Positions 14,617 to 23,017 of a stretch of 23,729 nucleotides of DNA are shown here, piece after piece. The notes under the pieces were generated by a model. It was not told the DNA's origin. It did no database searches and saw nothing but the letters and a program-made list of their open reading frames with translations. Position 1 is the stretch's first letter, and each line of letters begins with the position of its first letter. This DNA comes from Dehalococcoidales bacterium (lineage in GTDB: Bacteria > Chloroflexota > Dehalococcoidia > Dehalococcoidales > RBG-16-60-22): positions 1 through 23,729 of the forward strand of contig JAUWGD010000008.1 in NCBI GenBank assembly GCA_030606585.1, written 5' to 3'. The position numbers and the translations under genes are program-made.

Positions 14617-16419
14617 ATGATGAAAAAGACTTTGCAAATACTATCCGGAAATGAGGCGCTGGCGCTGGGAGCTTACCACTCCGGCGTGCAGGTGGCCGCC
14701 GCTTACCCCGGCACCCCCAGCACCGAGATACTGGAGAACCTGGCACGCTTCAAGGACATTTACGCCGAGTGGTCCACCAACGAAAAGGTGGCCATGGAGG
14801 TGGCGATGGGGGCTGCCTACACGGGGGCCCGCGCCATGGCGTCCATGAAGCACGTTGGACTCAACGTAGCCAGCGACCCCTTCATGGCGGCGTCTTACAC
14901 GGGTATCATCGGCGGGCTGGTAATAGTCTGCGCCGACGACCCGCAGATACACAGCTCCCAGAACGAGCAGGACAACCGGCACTACGCCAGGATGGCCAAG
15001 ATACCGATGCTGGAACCAACCGACAGCCAGGACGGCTACGACCTCATGGGTTACGCCTTCGATATCAGCGAGGAGTTCGATACGCCGGTGTTGCTGCGTA
15101 CCACCACCCGCATCTCCCACTCTAAATCGGTGGTGGACGTAAGCCGTAAACGCGTGGTTAAGAACCCGCAGCCGGCTTTTCACTTCAATCAGCAGAAATA
15201 CGTCATGCTGCCGGTATACGCCCTGCCCCGGCACGCCCTGATGGAAAAACGCATACTCAAACTGGCGGAATATAGTGAGACATTCCCCCTGAATCAAATC
15301 ACCTGGGGCAAGCGCGACCTCGGCATCGTTACCAGCGGAGTCGCCTACCAGTACGCGCGTGAGGTCTTTCCGGAAGCCTCCTTCCTCAAGCTGGGAATGA
15401 GCTGGCCGCTGCCGGAGAAAATGATAAAAGAGTTCACTGCAGGCGTAGAACGTCTTATCGTTATCGAAGAACTCGACCCGTTCCTGGAGCAGAATATCAA
15501 GTCGATGGGCATAGAGGTTACCGGCAAGGAGTTTATTCCCCTGGTGGGAGAACTGAACACGCAAATCGTCACCGATAGCAGTTCGGGTGCCGGGCTCCTT
15601 CCCGAGTCCGAAAAGATATTGGACCCGGCTTCGGGGCTTCCCAGGCGCCCTCCCCTGCTCTGCCCGGGCTGTCCCCATACCGGTATCTACTTCGTCCTGA
15701 ACAGCCTCGGACAGCGCTCCAAACTGCTTGAATCGAAAGACAACGGGCCGCAGGAACCCAAACTGATTATCACCGGCGATATCGGCTGCTACACGCTGGG
15801 CGCTTTACCGCCGCTCGGTGTCCTGGATACCACCGCCTGCATGGGCGCCGGTATCGGGCAGGCACTGGGCATGGAACGGGCCGGCGTTAAGAGCAAGGTG
15901 GTGGCTATTATCGGCGACTCAACCTTTATGCATTCCGGCATCACCGGACTGGTGGACGCCGTTTACAATCAGGGTCATATCACCATTCTGATACTGGACA
16001 ACCGCACCACGGCGATGACGGGTCACCAGGAGCACCCCGGCACGGGCATCTCGGCGCAGGGCGAAGAGACATTCGCCGTGGATATAGAGAGCCTGGTCAG
16101 GGGCATCGGCGTTAATGACGTCAAGGTGGTCAACGCCTTCGATTTAAAGGCTCTGAGGAACGGCGTCAAGGACTCGCTGGACCGGCCGGAGGTATCGGTA
16201 ATCATCGTACGCGGCTCCTGTGCCATGCTTATCAGGAAGCGCGCCAATCCCAGAAAGGTTGATATCGAAAAGTGCACCCAGTGTAATTACTGCCTCGGCC
16301 TCGGCTGCCCGGCCATCCAGAGCGTCGACGGACAGGTATTCATCGAGCCGACGCTCTGCGCCGGAGACATCTGCACCATCTGCGAACAATTATGCCCCCA
16401 GAAAGCGATATCTGCATGA
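14617..16419 (+). CDS. iorA: Indolepyruvate:ferredoxin oxidoreductase, alpha subunit
   Basis: With IorB it oxidatively decarboxylates aryl-pyruvates (from Trp, Phe, Tyr) to aryl-acetyl-CoA, reducing ferredoxin. The 600-residue protein starts with the pyruvate:ferredoxin-oxidoreductase-like domain (GNEALALGAYHSGV, AAYPGTPSTEI). The thiamine-diphosphate domain has GDIGCYTLG (about 388) and GDSTFMHSG with LDNRTTAMTGHQEHPG (about 433-475). The C-terminus carries two 4Fe-4S motifs: Cys553, 556, 559, 564 and Cys581, 586, 589, 593. The start is ATG 14617 or the next codon; the ribosome-binding site is weak and the leader short. Its stop overlaps the iorB start (ATGA). Confidence 0.96.
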   Translation: MMKKTLQILSGNEALALGAYHSGVQVAAAYPGTPSTEILENLARFKDIYAEWSTNEKVAMEVAMGAAYTGARAMASMKHVGLNVASDPFMAASYTGIIGGLVIVCADDPQIHSSQNEQDNRHYARMAKIPMLEPTDSQDGYDLMGYAFDISEEFDTPVLLRTTTRISHSKSVVDVSRKRVVKNPQPAFHFNQQKYVMLPVYALPRHALMEKRILKLAEYSETFPLNQITWGKRDLGIVTSGVAYQYAREVFPEASFLKLGMSWPLPEKMIKEFTAGVERLIVIEELDPFLEQNIKSMGIEVTGKEFIPLVGELNTQIVTDSSSGAGLLPESEKILDPASGLPRRPPLLCPGCPHTGIYFVLNSLGQRSKLLESKDNGPQEPKLIITGDIGCYTLGALPPLGVLDTTACMGAGIGQALGMERAGVKSKVVAIIGDSTFMHSGITGLVDAVYNQGHITILILDNRTTAMTGHQEHPGTGISAQGEETFAVDIESLVRGIGVNDVKVVNAFDLKALRNGVKDSLDRPEVSVIIVRGSCAMLIRKRANPRKVDIEKCTQCNYCLGLGCPAIQSVDGQVFIEPTLCAGDICTICEQLCPQKAISA

Positions 16420-17039
16420 GTAACGGTAAGAAGATGGAGAAAATAGACTTATTAGTCACCGGGGTAGGCGGTCAGGGGGTTGTCCTGGCCAGTGATATCA
16501 TCGGCGAGACCGCCCTGGCGGCCGGATTCGATGTTAAGAAGACGGATACGCTGGGGATGGCCCAGCGCGGCGGCAGCGTTGTCAGTCACGTACGCCTGGC
16601 GCCGAAGGTCTGGTCGCCGTTAATCAAAGACGGCAGCGTTGACCTAATCCTTGCCTTTGAAAAACTTGAGGCGGCCCGTTGGAGCCATTTTCTGCGCCCG
16701 GGGGGCATAACTATCACCAATAACTACGAACAACCGCCTCTATCGGTCAGCCTGGGACAGGAGGTCTATCCCACCGACGATGTAATCGCCGCGGCACTGA
16801 GACGGCAGACCGACCAGGTCTACTTTGTGGACGGTACCGGGCGGGTTAAGGAACTGGGTAATGTCAGAACACTCAATATCTTCATGCTCGGGTGTTTTTC
16901 AGTGTTTTCTCCACTCGAGGCAGCGACCTGGAGAGAGAGTATAACCCGGCGTATGCCGGAGAATATCCGTGAAATCAATCTGACTGCCTTCGAAATGGGC
17001 AGAAAGGAAATAGAAAGTGTCCGTATCGGCAAGAGTTAA
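16416..17039 (+). CDS. iorB: Indolepyruvate:ferredoxin oxidoreductase, beta subunit
   Basis: It is the gamma-domain-type partner subunit of IorA. The 207-residue protein has the signature GVGGQGVVLASDIIGE (15-30) and TLGMAQRGGSVVSHVRL (45-61). The frame is open further upstream, but the ATG at 16416 overlaps the iorA stop as ATGA and gives the usual N-terminus, so I place the start there. This coupling suggests equal production of both subunits. Its 3' end overlaps the aminotransferase start by 23 bases. Confidence 0.95.
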   Translation: MSNGKKMEKIDLLVTGVGGQGVVLASDIIGETALAAGFDVKKTDTLGMAQRGGSVVSHVRLAPKVWSPLIKDGSVDLILAFEKLEAARWSHFLRPGGITITNNYEQPPLSVSLGQEVYPTDDVIAAALRRQTDQVYFVDGTGRVKELGNVRTLNIFMLGCFSVFSPLEAATWRESITRRMPENIREINLTAFEMGRKEIESVRIGKS

Positions 17040-18207
17040 AAAGGGCATGGAACTGGGGTCGTGGATAAGGCGGATGTTCGAAGAAGGCATCGCCATGAAA
17101 AAGAAATACGGCAAGGAGAATGTCTTCGACCTTTCGCTGGGCAACCCCATCATGGAACCTCCCCCCGAGTTCAAACGCGAAATTAAACGCCTGGCGGAGA
17201 ATCCGTTCCCGGGCATGCACAGCTACATGGAGAATGCCGGTTATCCCGCCACCAGGGCGGCCGTTGCCGCGCAGTTGACTAAAGAAACGGGCATCAAGCT
17301 TACCGAGAAGGATGTCATTATGGCTGTAGGGGCAGCGGGGGCCATTAACGTAGCGCTGAAGACAATTCTCGACCCCGGCGACGAGGTAATACTCTTCCTC
17401 CCCTGGTTCGTCGACTACTTTAACTACGTGGAAAACCACGACGGAGTGGTCAAGCTCGTGCCCACCGACGAAAATTTCATGCCACGACTGGATGAGTTGG
17501 AAAAGAGCATCGGCCCGAGAACGAAGGCGGTACTTATTGATTCGCCGAACAACCCCACCGGCGTCGTTTACAGCGAGAGCCTGATGACGCAAATGGGCGA
17601 GATACTCCGTAAAAAAGAAGCCGAGTACAGGACGGAGATATTCATCGTCAGTGATGAGCCCTATAAAAAGATAATCTACGACGGATTGGAGTATCCCTCT
17701 CCATTGAATTTCCACCGGCACAGTATCATAGCGACTTCTCATTCCAAGGACCTGTCCATACCCGGCGAGCGCATCGGTTATATCGCCCTGCACCCAGAGA
17801 GCTCTAATCATGATGAGATGATAACGGGCTTCGTTTTCTGCACACGCGTTCTGGGTTTCATCAATGCCCCGGCTTTCATGCAGAACGTGGTACGGAACCT
17901 CCAGGATGTGACCATCCCCGTATCAGAATATCAGCGTCACCGGGACTTCATCTACAGCAACCTAGTGGAAATGGGATATAAGGTAAATAAGCCGCAGGGC
18001 GCCTTCTATATCTTCCCCAGGTGCCCCATAGAGGACGATGTGGCTTTCGTGCACGAGCTTCAGCAGGAACACCACGTACTCACCGTGCCCGGGGTGGCTT
18101 TCGGCACGCCCGGCTACTTCCGGCTGGTGTACTGCGTCGACGACCGTACGCTGGAGTGTTCCATGCCCGGACTGGCCGCCCTGGCGAAGAAGTACAAGCT
18201 CAAGTAA
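17017..18207 (+). CDS. PLP-dependent aminotransferase, class I/II
   Basis: A fold-type I aminotransferase of 396 residues, of the aspartate/aromatic aminotransferase group. It has the cofactor-ring segment DSPNNPTGVVY (about 174-184), SDEPYKKIIYDG, and the PLP-binding lysine Lys244 in SHSKDLSIPGERIGY. The predicted start is GTG 17017, with AAGGAAA about eight bases before it and a 23-base overlap with iorB. ATG 17047 is a shorter alternative. Tight overlap with iorAB suggests that it interconverts aromatic amino acids and the aryl-pyruvates used by IorAB, but substrate cannot be read from the motifs. Confidence 0.9.
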   Translation: MSVSARVKKGMELGSWIRRMFEEGIAMKKKYGKENVFDLSLGNPIMEPPPEFKREIKRLAENPFPGMHSYMENAGYPATRAAVAAQLTKETGIKLTEKDVIMAVGAAGAINVALKTILDPGDEVILFLPWFVDYFNYVENHDGVVKLVPTDENFMPRLDELEKSIGPRTKAVLIDSPNNPTGVVYSESLMTQMGEILRKKEAEYRTEIFIVSDEPYKKIIYDGLEYPSPLNFHRHSIIATSHSKDLSIPGERIGYIALHPESSNHDEMITGFVFCTRVLGFINAPAFMQNVVRNLQDVTIPVSEYQRHRDFIYSNLVEMGYKVNKPQGAFYIFPRCPIEDDVAFVHELQQEHHVLTVPGVAFGTPGYFRLVYCVDDRTLECSMPGLAALAKKYKLK

Positions 18208-18232
18208 TCTGCGGGCATTACCACTCGTGAAA

Positions 18233-18259
18233 AACACGGCTGTTGCGGTGTTGATTTTT
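18233..18259 (+). terminator. Candidate intrinsic terminator of the ior operon
   Basis: AACAC (18233-18237) pairs with GTGTT (18248-18252), with an inner GC/GC pair after a G-G mismatch and a TGTT loop. GATTTTT follows. The stem is weak and the T run overlaps the next promoter. Confidence 0.4.
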
Positions 18260-18280
18260 ATAAAAATTCTATGGTATACT
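18251..18280 (+). promoter_or_regulatory. Promoter of the nuo operon
   Basis: TTGATT (18251-18256), 18 bases, then TATACT (18275-18280). The start would be near 18287, giving a leader of about 80 bases before nuoA. The -10 is good and the spacing slightly long. Confidence 0.55.
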
Positions 18281-18282
18281 AC

Positions 18283-18323
18283 CGCAGTGCTAAAATCCCT
18301 GTATCACAGTATGTGGTACTGCG
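18283..18323 (+). other. Possible hairpin in the nuo leader
   Basis: CGCAGT (18283-18288) can pair with ACTGCG (18318-18323), and CTGT (18299-18302) with ACAG (18306-18309) inside. It begins at the predicted transcript start, so it could be a 5' stabilising hairpin or a regulatory leader. The rest of 18324-18368 shows only the nuoA ribosome-binding site. Confidence 0.35.
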
Positions 18324-18368
18324 AGCACGCCAACACTAAATGAGCGATAAAAATAGTCAGGGGACCAG

Positions 18369-18740
18369 TTGCTAGCAAACTACGGATTAATCGGGCTGTT
18401 TTTCATCATCGTCGTACTTTTCTCCCTTGTAATGGTAGTTACTCCCATTGTCCTCAGATATCTTAAAATCGTCCCCAACAATCCCAACCCCATCAAGAAT
18501 TCCATCTTCGAATGCGGCATGGAGACCACCGGGAAGACCTGGGTGCAGTTCAACTTCCACTATTATTTCTACGCCCTCGTCTTCCTAGCCATCGATGTCC
18601 TGGTTGTTTTTCTCTATCCGTGGGCAACGCAGCTCAGGGAACTGGGGCTTTTCAGCTTTTTTGTCGTGTTGATACTCGTTTTCATAGTACTCGTCGGCTA
18701 CATATACGCCTGGAAGAAGAAGGTCCTCGAATGGAAGTAA
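18369..18740 (+). CDS. nuoA: NADH-quinone oxidoreductase (complex I) subunit A
   Basis: A membrane subunit with three helices, 123 residues. It shows the loop motif FECGMETTG (48-55) and the second-helix segment AIDVLVVFLYPWA. Asp76 matches the conserved acidic residue, but the next conserved Glu (FDVE in most species) is Leu78. The start is TTG 18369 with AGGGGA upstream; no ATG gives the expected N-terminus. It overlaps nuoB by ten bases and is the first gene of the cluster. Confidence 0.94.
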   Translation: MLANYGLIGLFFIIVVLFSLVMVVTPIVLRYLKIVPNNPNPIKNSIFECGMETTGKTWVQFNFHYYFYALVFLAIDVLVVFLYPWATQLRELGLFSFFVVLILVFIVLVGYIYAWKKKVLEWK

Positions 18741-19357
18741 GCAGCGATAGAGAGTATATCTATACGTCTTCAGAGCTTGACAAGCAAGAGGGTCAGCTAA
18801 TTGAAGAGGTGAAGGCGGGCGCCAGGGAAACCATTCCCGACCCCGACGCCTGGCTGGACGAGGAAGTAAAACGAAACATCATGCTGTCCTCGGTAGATGC
18901 CGTACTAAACTGGGCGCGGCGTTCCTCGCTGTGGACGGTGATATGCTTCCCCGCCTGCTGCGCCTTTGAGTTTATCGCCGCCGAGGGCCCCCGCTTTGAC
19001 ATGTCCCGCTTCGGCATGGAAATCCTGCGGGCTTCCCCACGCCGGGCCGACCTGATGATTACGGCCGGCACCCTTACCTGGAAAATGGCGCCCGTCGTCC
19101 GGCGGATATATAACCAGATGCCCGAGCCGAAATGGGTCATTGCCATGGGCGCCTGCGCTATCAGCGGCGGCATTTTCCGTTCGTCTTACAACGTGGTGCC
19201 GGGATATAACAAGATAATCCCGGTCGATGTTTACGTGCCGGGTTGTCCTCCCCGCCCCGAAGCCCTTATCTACGGCGTACAGACGCTGCAGAAGAAGATA
19301 GCCAAGGAGCACCAGATATTAGACCTGCCACAGAAGCTATTGAAAGGTAATAAATAA
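18731..19357 (+). CDS. nuoB: Complex I subunit B (cluster N2)
   Basis: A peripheral-arm subunit carrying the last iron-sulfur cluster before quinone. All four ligands are present: Cys76-Cys77 (FPACCAFE), Cys142 (GACAISGG) and Cys172 (VPGCPPRPEA). The frame is open further upstream, inside nuoA, but ATG 18731 is the sensible start. The 208-residue protein then has an acidic N-terminal extension of about 55 residues before LNWARRSSLW. The start overlaps the end of nuoA, and the stop overlaps the nuoC start (TAATG). Confidence 0.95.
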   Translation: MEVSSDREYIYTSSELDKQEGQLIEEVKAGARETIPDPDAWLDEEVKRNIMLSSVDAVLNWARRSSLWTVICFPACCAFEFIAAEGPRFDMSRFGMEILRASPRRADLMITAGTLTWKMAPVVRRIYNQMPEPKWVIAMGACAISGGIFRSSYNVVPGYNKIIPVDVYVPGCPPRPEALIYGVQTLQKKIAKEHQILDLPQKLLKGNK

Positions 19358-19800
19358 TGACGGTAGCCCTCTCCGGTAAAGACATAGCCGGCCAGCTGGA
19401 AGAGAAATTCCCGGGCAGCATTGAGGAAACCGGCCAGGAATGCGTAGTGGTAAAGAGCGATTCTTTGCTGGCGGTGGCCGAATATCTTAAAAATACCGGG
19501 AGTCTCGCGTTCGACTACTTTAATTACGTCACAGCCGTCGATTACTACAGCTATTTTGAAGTCGTTTACCAGCTGGCATCCATAAAGCATAACCACTCGT
19601 TCGTTATTAAAACAAGGTGCTACGACCGCGAGAATCCCACCGTGCCTTCGGTAATCGGCCTGTGGCAGGGAGCCAACTTCCAGGAACGTGAGATTTACGA
19701 CCTCATGGGTATTAAATTCGAAGGCCACCCGAATCTGAAGCGCCTCTTCCTCTGGGAAGGATTCCAGGGGCACCCGCTGCGAAAGGACTATCTCCAGTGA
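19357..19800 (+). CDS. nuoC: Complex I subunit C (30 kDa-type)
   Basis: A peripheral-arm structural subunit, 147 residues, carrying only the 30-kDa domain and not fused to NuoD. The signature QEREIYDLMGIKFEGHPNL (about 109-127) is clear, followed by LRKDY near the C-terminus. Its ATG shares its A with the nuoB TAA, and its TGA overlaps the nuoD GTG. Confidence 0.95.
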   Translation: MTVALSGKDIAGQLEEKFPGSIEETGQECVVVKSDSLLAVAEYLKNTGSLAFDYFNYVTAVDYYSYFEVVYQLASIKHNHSFVIKTRCYDRENPTVPSVIGLWQGANFQEREIYDLMGIKFEGHPNLKRLFLWEGFQGHPLRKDYLQ

Positions 19801-20918
19801 CCACGACCGAGATGATGACACTCAAGACTGAGCCATTCATGCTCAATTTCGGGCCGGTGCACCCGAGTACCCACGGCGTGTACCGCATGAGAGCCACCCT
19901 CGACGGCGAGGTCATTCTTGATATCGAGCCGGTTGTCGGCTACCTGCACCGCGGCATCGAGAAGCTGACCGAGGAAAGGACATATTCCGGCATTATCCCT
20001 CTGACCGACCGGCTGGACTATATCTCACCGATGAGCAACAACCTGGGTTATTGCCTGGCCGTAGAGAAGCTGGCAGGGATAAAGGTGCCGGAACGCGCCG
20101 AGTATCTGCGCGTCATTATAGCGGAACTGCAGCGCCTGGCCAACCATTGTATTGCCGTCGGCTCTTTCCTCAACGATACCGGGGCCTACTATACACCCTT
20201 CATGTACGCCTTCCGCGAGAGAGAGAAGATTATCGACCTTTTCGATATGGTCTGCGGCCAGCGCCTTACCTATAGCTATATGAGAATCGGCGGCGTCAGC
20301 CAGGATATCCCCGATGAATTCCTGCCGGCGCTGAATAAACTGGTTGAACAGCTGTCCCGCTGGGTTGACGAATATGACTTCCTGCTCATGCAGAATGAGA
20401 TACTGCTGGCGCGCACCAAGGGTGTGGGTATCCTGCCGAGGGAAACGGCCATCAACTGCGGTATCAGCGGCCCGGTAGCCCGCGGCAGCGGCGTCAACTG
20501 GGACCTGCGCAAAGCCGACCCATATTCCGTCTACGACCGCTTTGAGTTTGATATCCCGCAGGGTGAGAACGGTGACTGCTATGACCGCTACCGCGTGAGG
20601 GTGGAAGAGATGCGCCAGAGCCTGCGTATTATCAAGCAGGCCATGAATGACGTACCCGCCGGACCCGTCAGGGCTGACGTACCTCACCTTATTCGTCCCC
20701 CCAAGGGTGAGGCATATGCCCATGTTGAGGCGCCCAAGGGCGAACTCGGCTACTACCTGGTATCGGACAACTCCATTGCCCCCTACCGGTGCCACATACG
20801 GCCCACCAGCCTGATAAACCTGACCGCGTTACGCGAAATGGTCAAAGGATGGAAGGTGGCCGACCTTATCGCCATCTTCGGCAGCATTGATATTACTATG
20901 GGCGAGGTTGACAGATAG
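19797..20918 (+). CDS. nuoD: Complex I subunit D (49 kDa-type)
   Basis: It forms the quinone-binding site with NuoB. The 373-residue protein has NFGPVHPSTHGVYR near the N-terminus, EPVVGYLHRGIEKL, and the C-terminal GSIDITMGEVDR, all typical of the family. The start is GTG 19797, overlapping the nuoC stop as GTGA. Its TAG stop shares a base with the nuoH GTG start. The nuoE, nuoF and nuoG genes that normally lie between nuoD and nuoH are absent. Confidence 0.96.
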   Translation: MTTTEMMTLKTEPFMLNFGPVHPSTHGVYRMRATLDGEVILDIEPVVGYLHRGIEKLTEERTYSGIIPLTDRLDYISPMSNNLGYCLAVEKLAGIKVPERAEYLRVIIAELQRLANHCIAVGSFLNDTGAYYTPFMYAFREREKIIDLFDMVCGQRLTYSYMRIGGVSQDIPDEFLPALNKLVEQLSRWVDEYDFLLMQNEILLARTKGVGILPRETAINCGISGPVARGSGVNWDLRKADPYSVYDRFEFDIPQGENGDCYDRYRVRVEEMRQSLRIIKQAMNDVPAGPVRADVPHLIRPPKGEAYAHVEAPKGELGYYLVSDNSIAPYRCHIRPTSLINLTALREMVKGWKVADLIAIFGSIDITMGEVDR

Positions 20919-22036
20919 TGGCGACGCCTGATTTACTGATTCGCACCCTGCCGATGCAGGCAGTCCCGCCGGACTGGCCCGGTGGCTACTGGTGGCACTG
21001 GTTGTTCTTCACCGTTGTCCTTATAGCCTTCGTTCTGACCATGGTGATGGCTGTTATTTATGTCGAGCGAAGAGGACTTGGCCGCATGCAGTCGCGTCTC
21101 GGCCCCAACCGCACCGGGCCTTTCGGCCTGCTACAGCCGGTGGCCGATGCCGTCAAGGTTTTATTGAAAGAGAATATCGTGCCGGACAAAGCCGATAAGC
21201 TGGTCCACTGGCTGGCTCCGGTAATAGCTTTTGCGCCGGTATTGATGATTTTCGCCGTGGTGCCGTTCCAGAACGGAGCGCTGCTGGCCGACCTTAATAT
21301 CGGCATACTGTACGTGGTGGCTATCAGTTCCGTCGCCACGGTAGGCGTCTTCATGGCGGGGTGGGGCTCCAGCAACAAGTATTCCCTGCTCGGCGCCATG
21401 CGTAATGTCGCTGCCGTGGTCAGCTACGAGATGCCGCTGGTGCTGGCTGTCGTCGGCGTGGTGCTGGTCGCCGGCTCGCTCTCCATGAACCAGATTGTTC
21501 TGGCCCAGGACCTCCCCTTCATCCTGTTCCAACCCCTGGGCTTTCTCATCTTCTTCGCCGCCGGCTGCGCCGAGATTAACCGCAGCCCCTTCGACCTTAT
21601 GGAGGCCGACCAGGAGCTTGTCGCCGGCTTTCATACCGAGTATTCCGGCATGAAATTCGCCATGTTCTACCTGGTAGAGTATGCCGAAGCTATCGCCATC
21701 GCCGCCATTATCACCACGCTCTTCCTCGGCGGCTGGAGGGGCCCGTTACTGCCGCCGTGGCTGTGGTTCATCGTCAAGATATTTGTTGTTTTCTTTATCA
21801 TGGTCTGGACGAGGAGTACCTTCCCGCGCGTGCGCATCGACCAGCTTATGGCATTTGCCTGGAAGTTCCTCTTCCCGCTGGCGCTGATAAACCTGTTCAT
21901 CACCGCCATACAGGTACTCATCTGGCCGGATGCGCTGCCATGGATATTAATCATTGTCAATTTCGCCATCATGGGCATACTGATATTATTATGGTCGAAA
22001 CTCTTTAAGTTAGGATGGGGCCGCCTTGAAGTTTGA
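20918..22036 (+). CDS. nuoH: Complex I subunit H
   Basis: A membrane subunit linking quinone chemistry to the proton channels. It has 372 residues with about eight or nine helices. Motifs include YVERRGLGRMQSRLGPNR (about 48-65), GLLQPVADAVKVLLKE, INRSPFDLMEADQELVAGF and WTRSTFPRVRIDQLM. The start is GTG 20918 (TAGTG overlap with nuoD). The C-terminus overlaps nuoI by 11 bases. Confidence 0.96.
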   Translation: MATPDLLIRTLPMQAVPPDWPGGYWWHWLFFTVVLIAFVLTMVMAVIYVERRGLGRMQSRLGPNRTGPFGLLQPVADAVKVLLKENIVPDKADKLVHWLAPVIAFAPVLMIFAVVPFQNGALLADLNIGILYVVAISSVATVGVFMAGWGSSNKYSLLGAMRNVAAVVSYEMPLVLAVVGVVLVAGSLSMNQIVLAQDLPFILFQPLGFLIFFAAGCAEINRSPFDLMEADQELVAGFHTEYSGMKFAMFYLVEYAEAIAIAAIITTLFLGGWRGPLLPPWLWFIVKIFVVFFIMVWTRSTFPRVRIDQLMAFAWKFLFPLALINLFITAIQVLIWPDALPWILIIVNFAIMGILILLWSKLFKLGWGRLEV

Positions 22037-22526
22037 ACGTTACGGCATAGGCTTAATCAAGGGCATGATGGTGACCATCCAGCATTTGCTGCGTCACCCG
22101 ACGGTCAGCCAGTACCCGGAGCAGCGACTTAATATCTCGCGCCGTACACGCGGCAACGAGCTTATCTGGAGTCGCGAGAAGTGCACCGGCTGCGCCACCT
22201 GCGCCAAGACATGCCCCCAGGGCGCTATCGAAATCGTTACCTCCACCAACCTGGCGGATAACAAGTACGAGGTGGAGACATACCGGGTGGATACCGGCTA
22301 CTGCATTCAGTGCGGACTGTGCGTCGAGGCCTGCCCGTACGATGCCCTGTTCATGGGTTATTCGTTCGAGAGGGCGAAATACCGTCGCGGCGACCTTGTC
22401 CAGAGCGATGACGAGCTGCTGGAATCGCCGGAGAGACCCGCCAGCGGTTATTACCACCCCGAAATTGCCGAAAAATTACCCGAGCAGACCCTGCTCATAG
22501 ATAAAATCGTGGAGAAGAGGAAATAA
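22026..22526 (+). CDS. nuoI: Complex I subunit I (two 4Fe-4S ferredoxin-type)
   Basis: It carries clusters N6a and N6b, which pass electrons to NuoB. The 166-residue protein has two classical motifs: Cys53, 56, 59, 63 and Cys93, 96, 99, 103. The start is TTG 22026 with GGATGG upstream. In a complex without NuoEFG this subunit is the most exposed entry point for electrons, possibly from ferredoxin. The TAA overlaps the nuoJ ATG. Confidence 0.95.
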   Translation: MKFERYGIGLIKGMMVTIQHLLRHPTVSQYPEQRLNISRRTRGNELIWSREKCTGCATCAKTCPQGAIEIVTSTNLADNKYEVETYRVDTGYCIQCGLCVEACPYDALFMGYSFERAKYRRGDLVQSDDELLESPERPASGYYHPEIAEKLPEQTLLIDKIVEKRK

Positions 22527-23014
22527 TGGGACTGACTGCTGCATTCTGGATAATGGCGGTGGTCGCCGTAGTCGCGGCCCTGGGCGTGGTATTCCTGCGC
22601 AACGTTTTCCGCGCCGCCCTGGCCCTTGTCCTCTGTTTCATCACGGTGGCCGGACTTTACATTACTTTAAGCGCCGACTTCCTGGCGGCGGTGCAGATAC
22701 TGGTGTACGTCGGCGCGATATCGGTGCTGATTATCCTGGCTATCATGATGACGAGAGAAGTCCAGCAGGGCAGCCCATCAAATAGAATGAAATTGCCCGC
22801 CTTTATCGTGGCGGCGGTATTGCTGGGAATTATGATTTACACCGTCACCAAGACCTCATGGCAGATTGCCGCGGAGTCGCCGCTGACACCCACGACGGCC
22901 CCGCTGGCCACCAAGCTCTTCAGCGAGAGCGGCTTCATCCTGCCGGTGGAAATTGCGGCGATGCTGATACTGGCGGCTATCCTGGGCGCCATCGTTATCG
23001 CGAGGGAGAAATAA
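22526..23014 (+). CDS. nuoJ: Complex I subunit J
   Basis: A membrane subunit of about five helices, 162 residues. The segment LVYVGAISVLIILAIMMT (about 67-84) is typical of the family. The start ATG overlaps the nuoI stop by one base. It ends three bases before nuoK. Confidence 0.94.
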   Translation: MGLTAAFWIMAVVAVVAALGVVFLRNVFRAALALVLCFITVAGLYITLSADFLAAVQILVYVGAISVLIILAIMMTREVQQGSPSNRMKLPAFIVAAVLLGIMIYTVTKTSWQIAAESPLTPTTAPLATKLFSESGFILPVEIAAMLILAAILGAIVIAREK

Positions 23015-23017
23015 AAA

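Noticed and set aside
14641..15678. 345-codon minus-strand frame opposite iorA
   Set aside because: It lies entirely opposite iorA, whose protein motifs are continuous; the antisense translation shows no domain.
16392..16415. Upstream ATG as the iorB start
   Set aside because: The ATG at 16416 overlaps the iorA stop as ATGA and gives the family N-terminus; the earlier one adds residues encoded within the iorA ferredoxin motif.
16975..17811. 278-codon minus-strand frame opposite iorB and the aminotransferase
   Set aside because: It spans the boundary of two conserved plus-strand genes and has no family features.
18512..18730. 73-codon N-terminal extension of nuoB
   Set aside because: It is the out-of-frame reading of nuoA; the ATG at 18731 fits the nuoA end.
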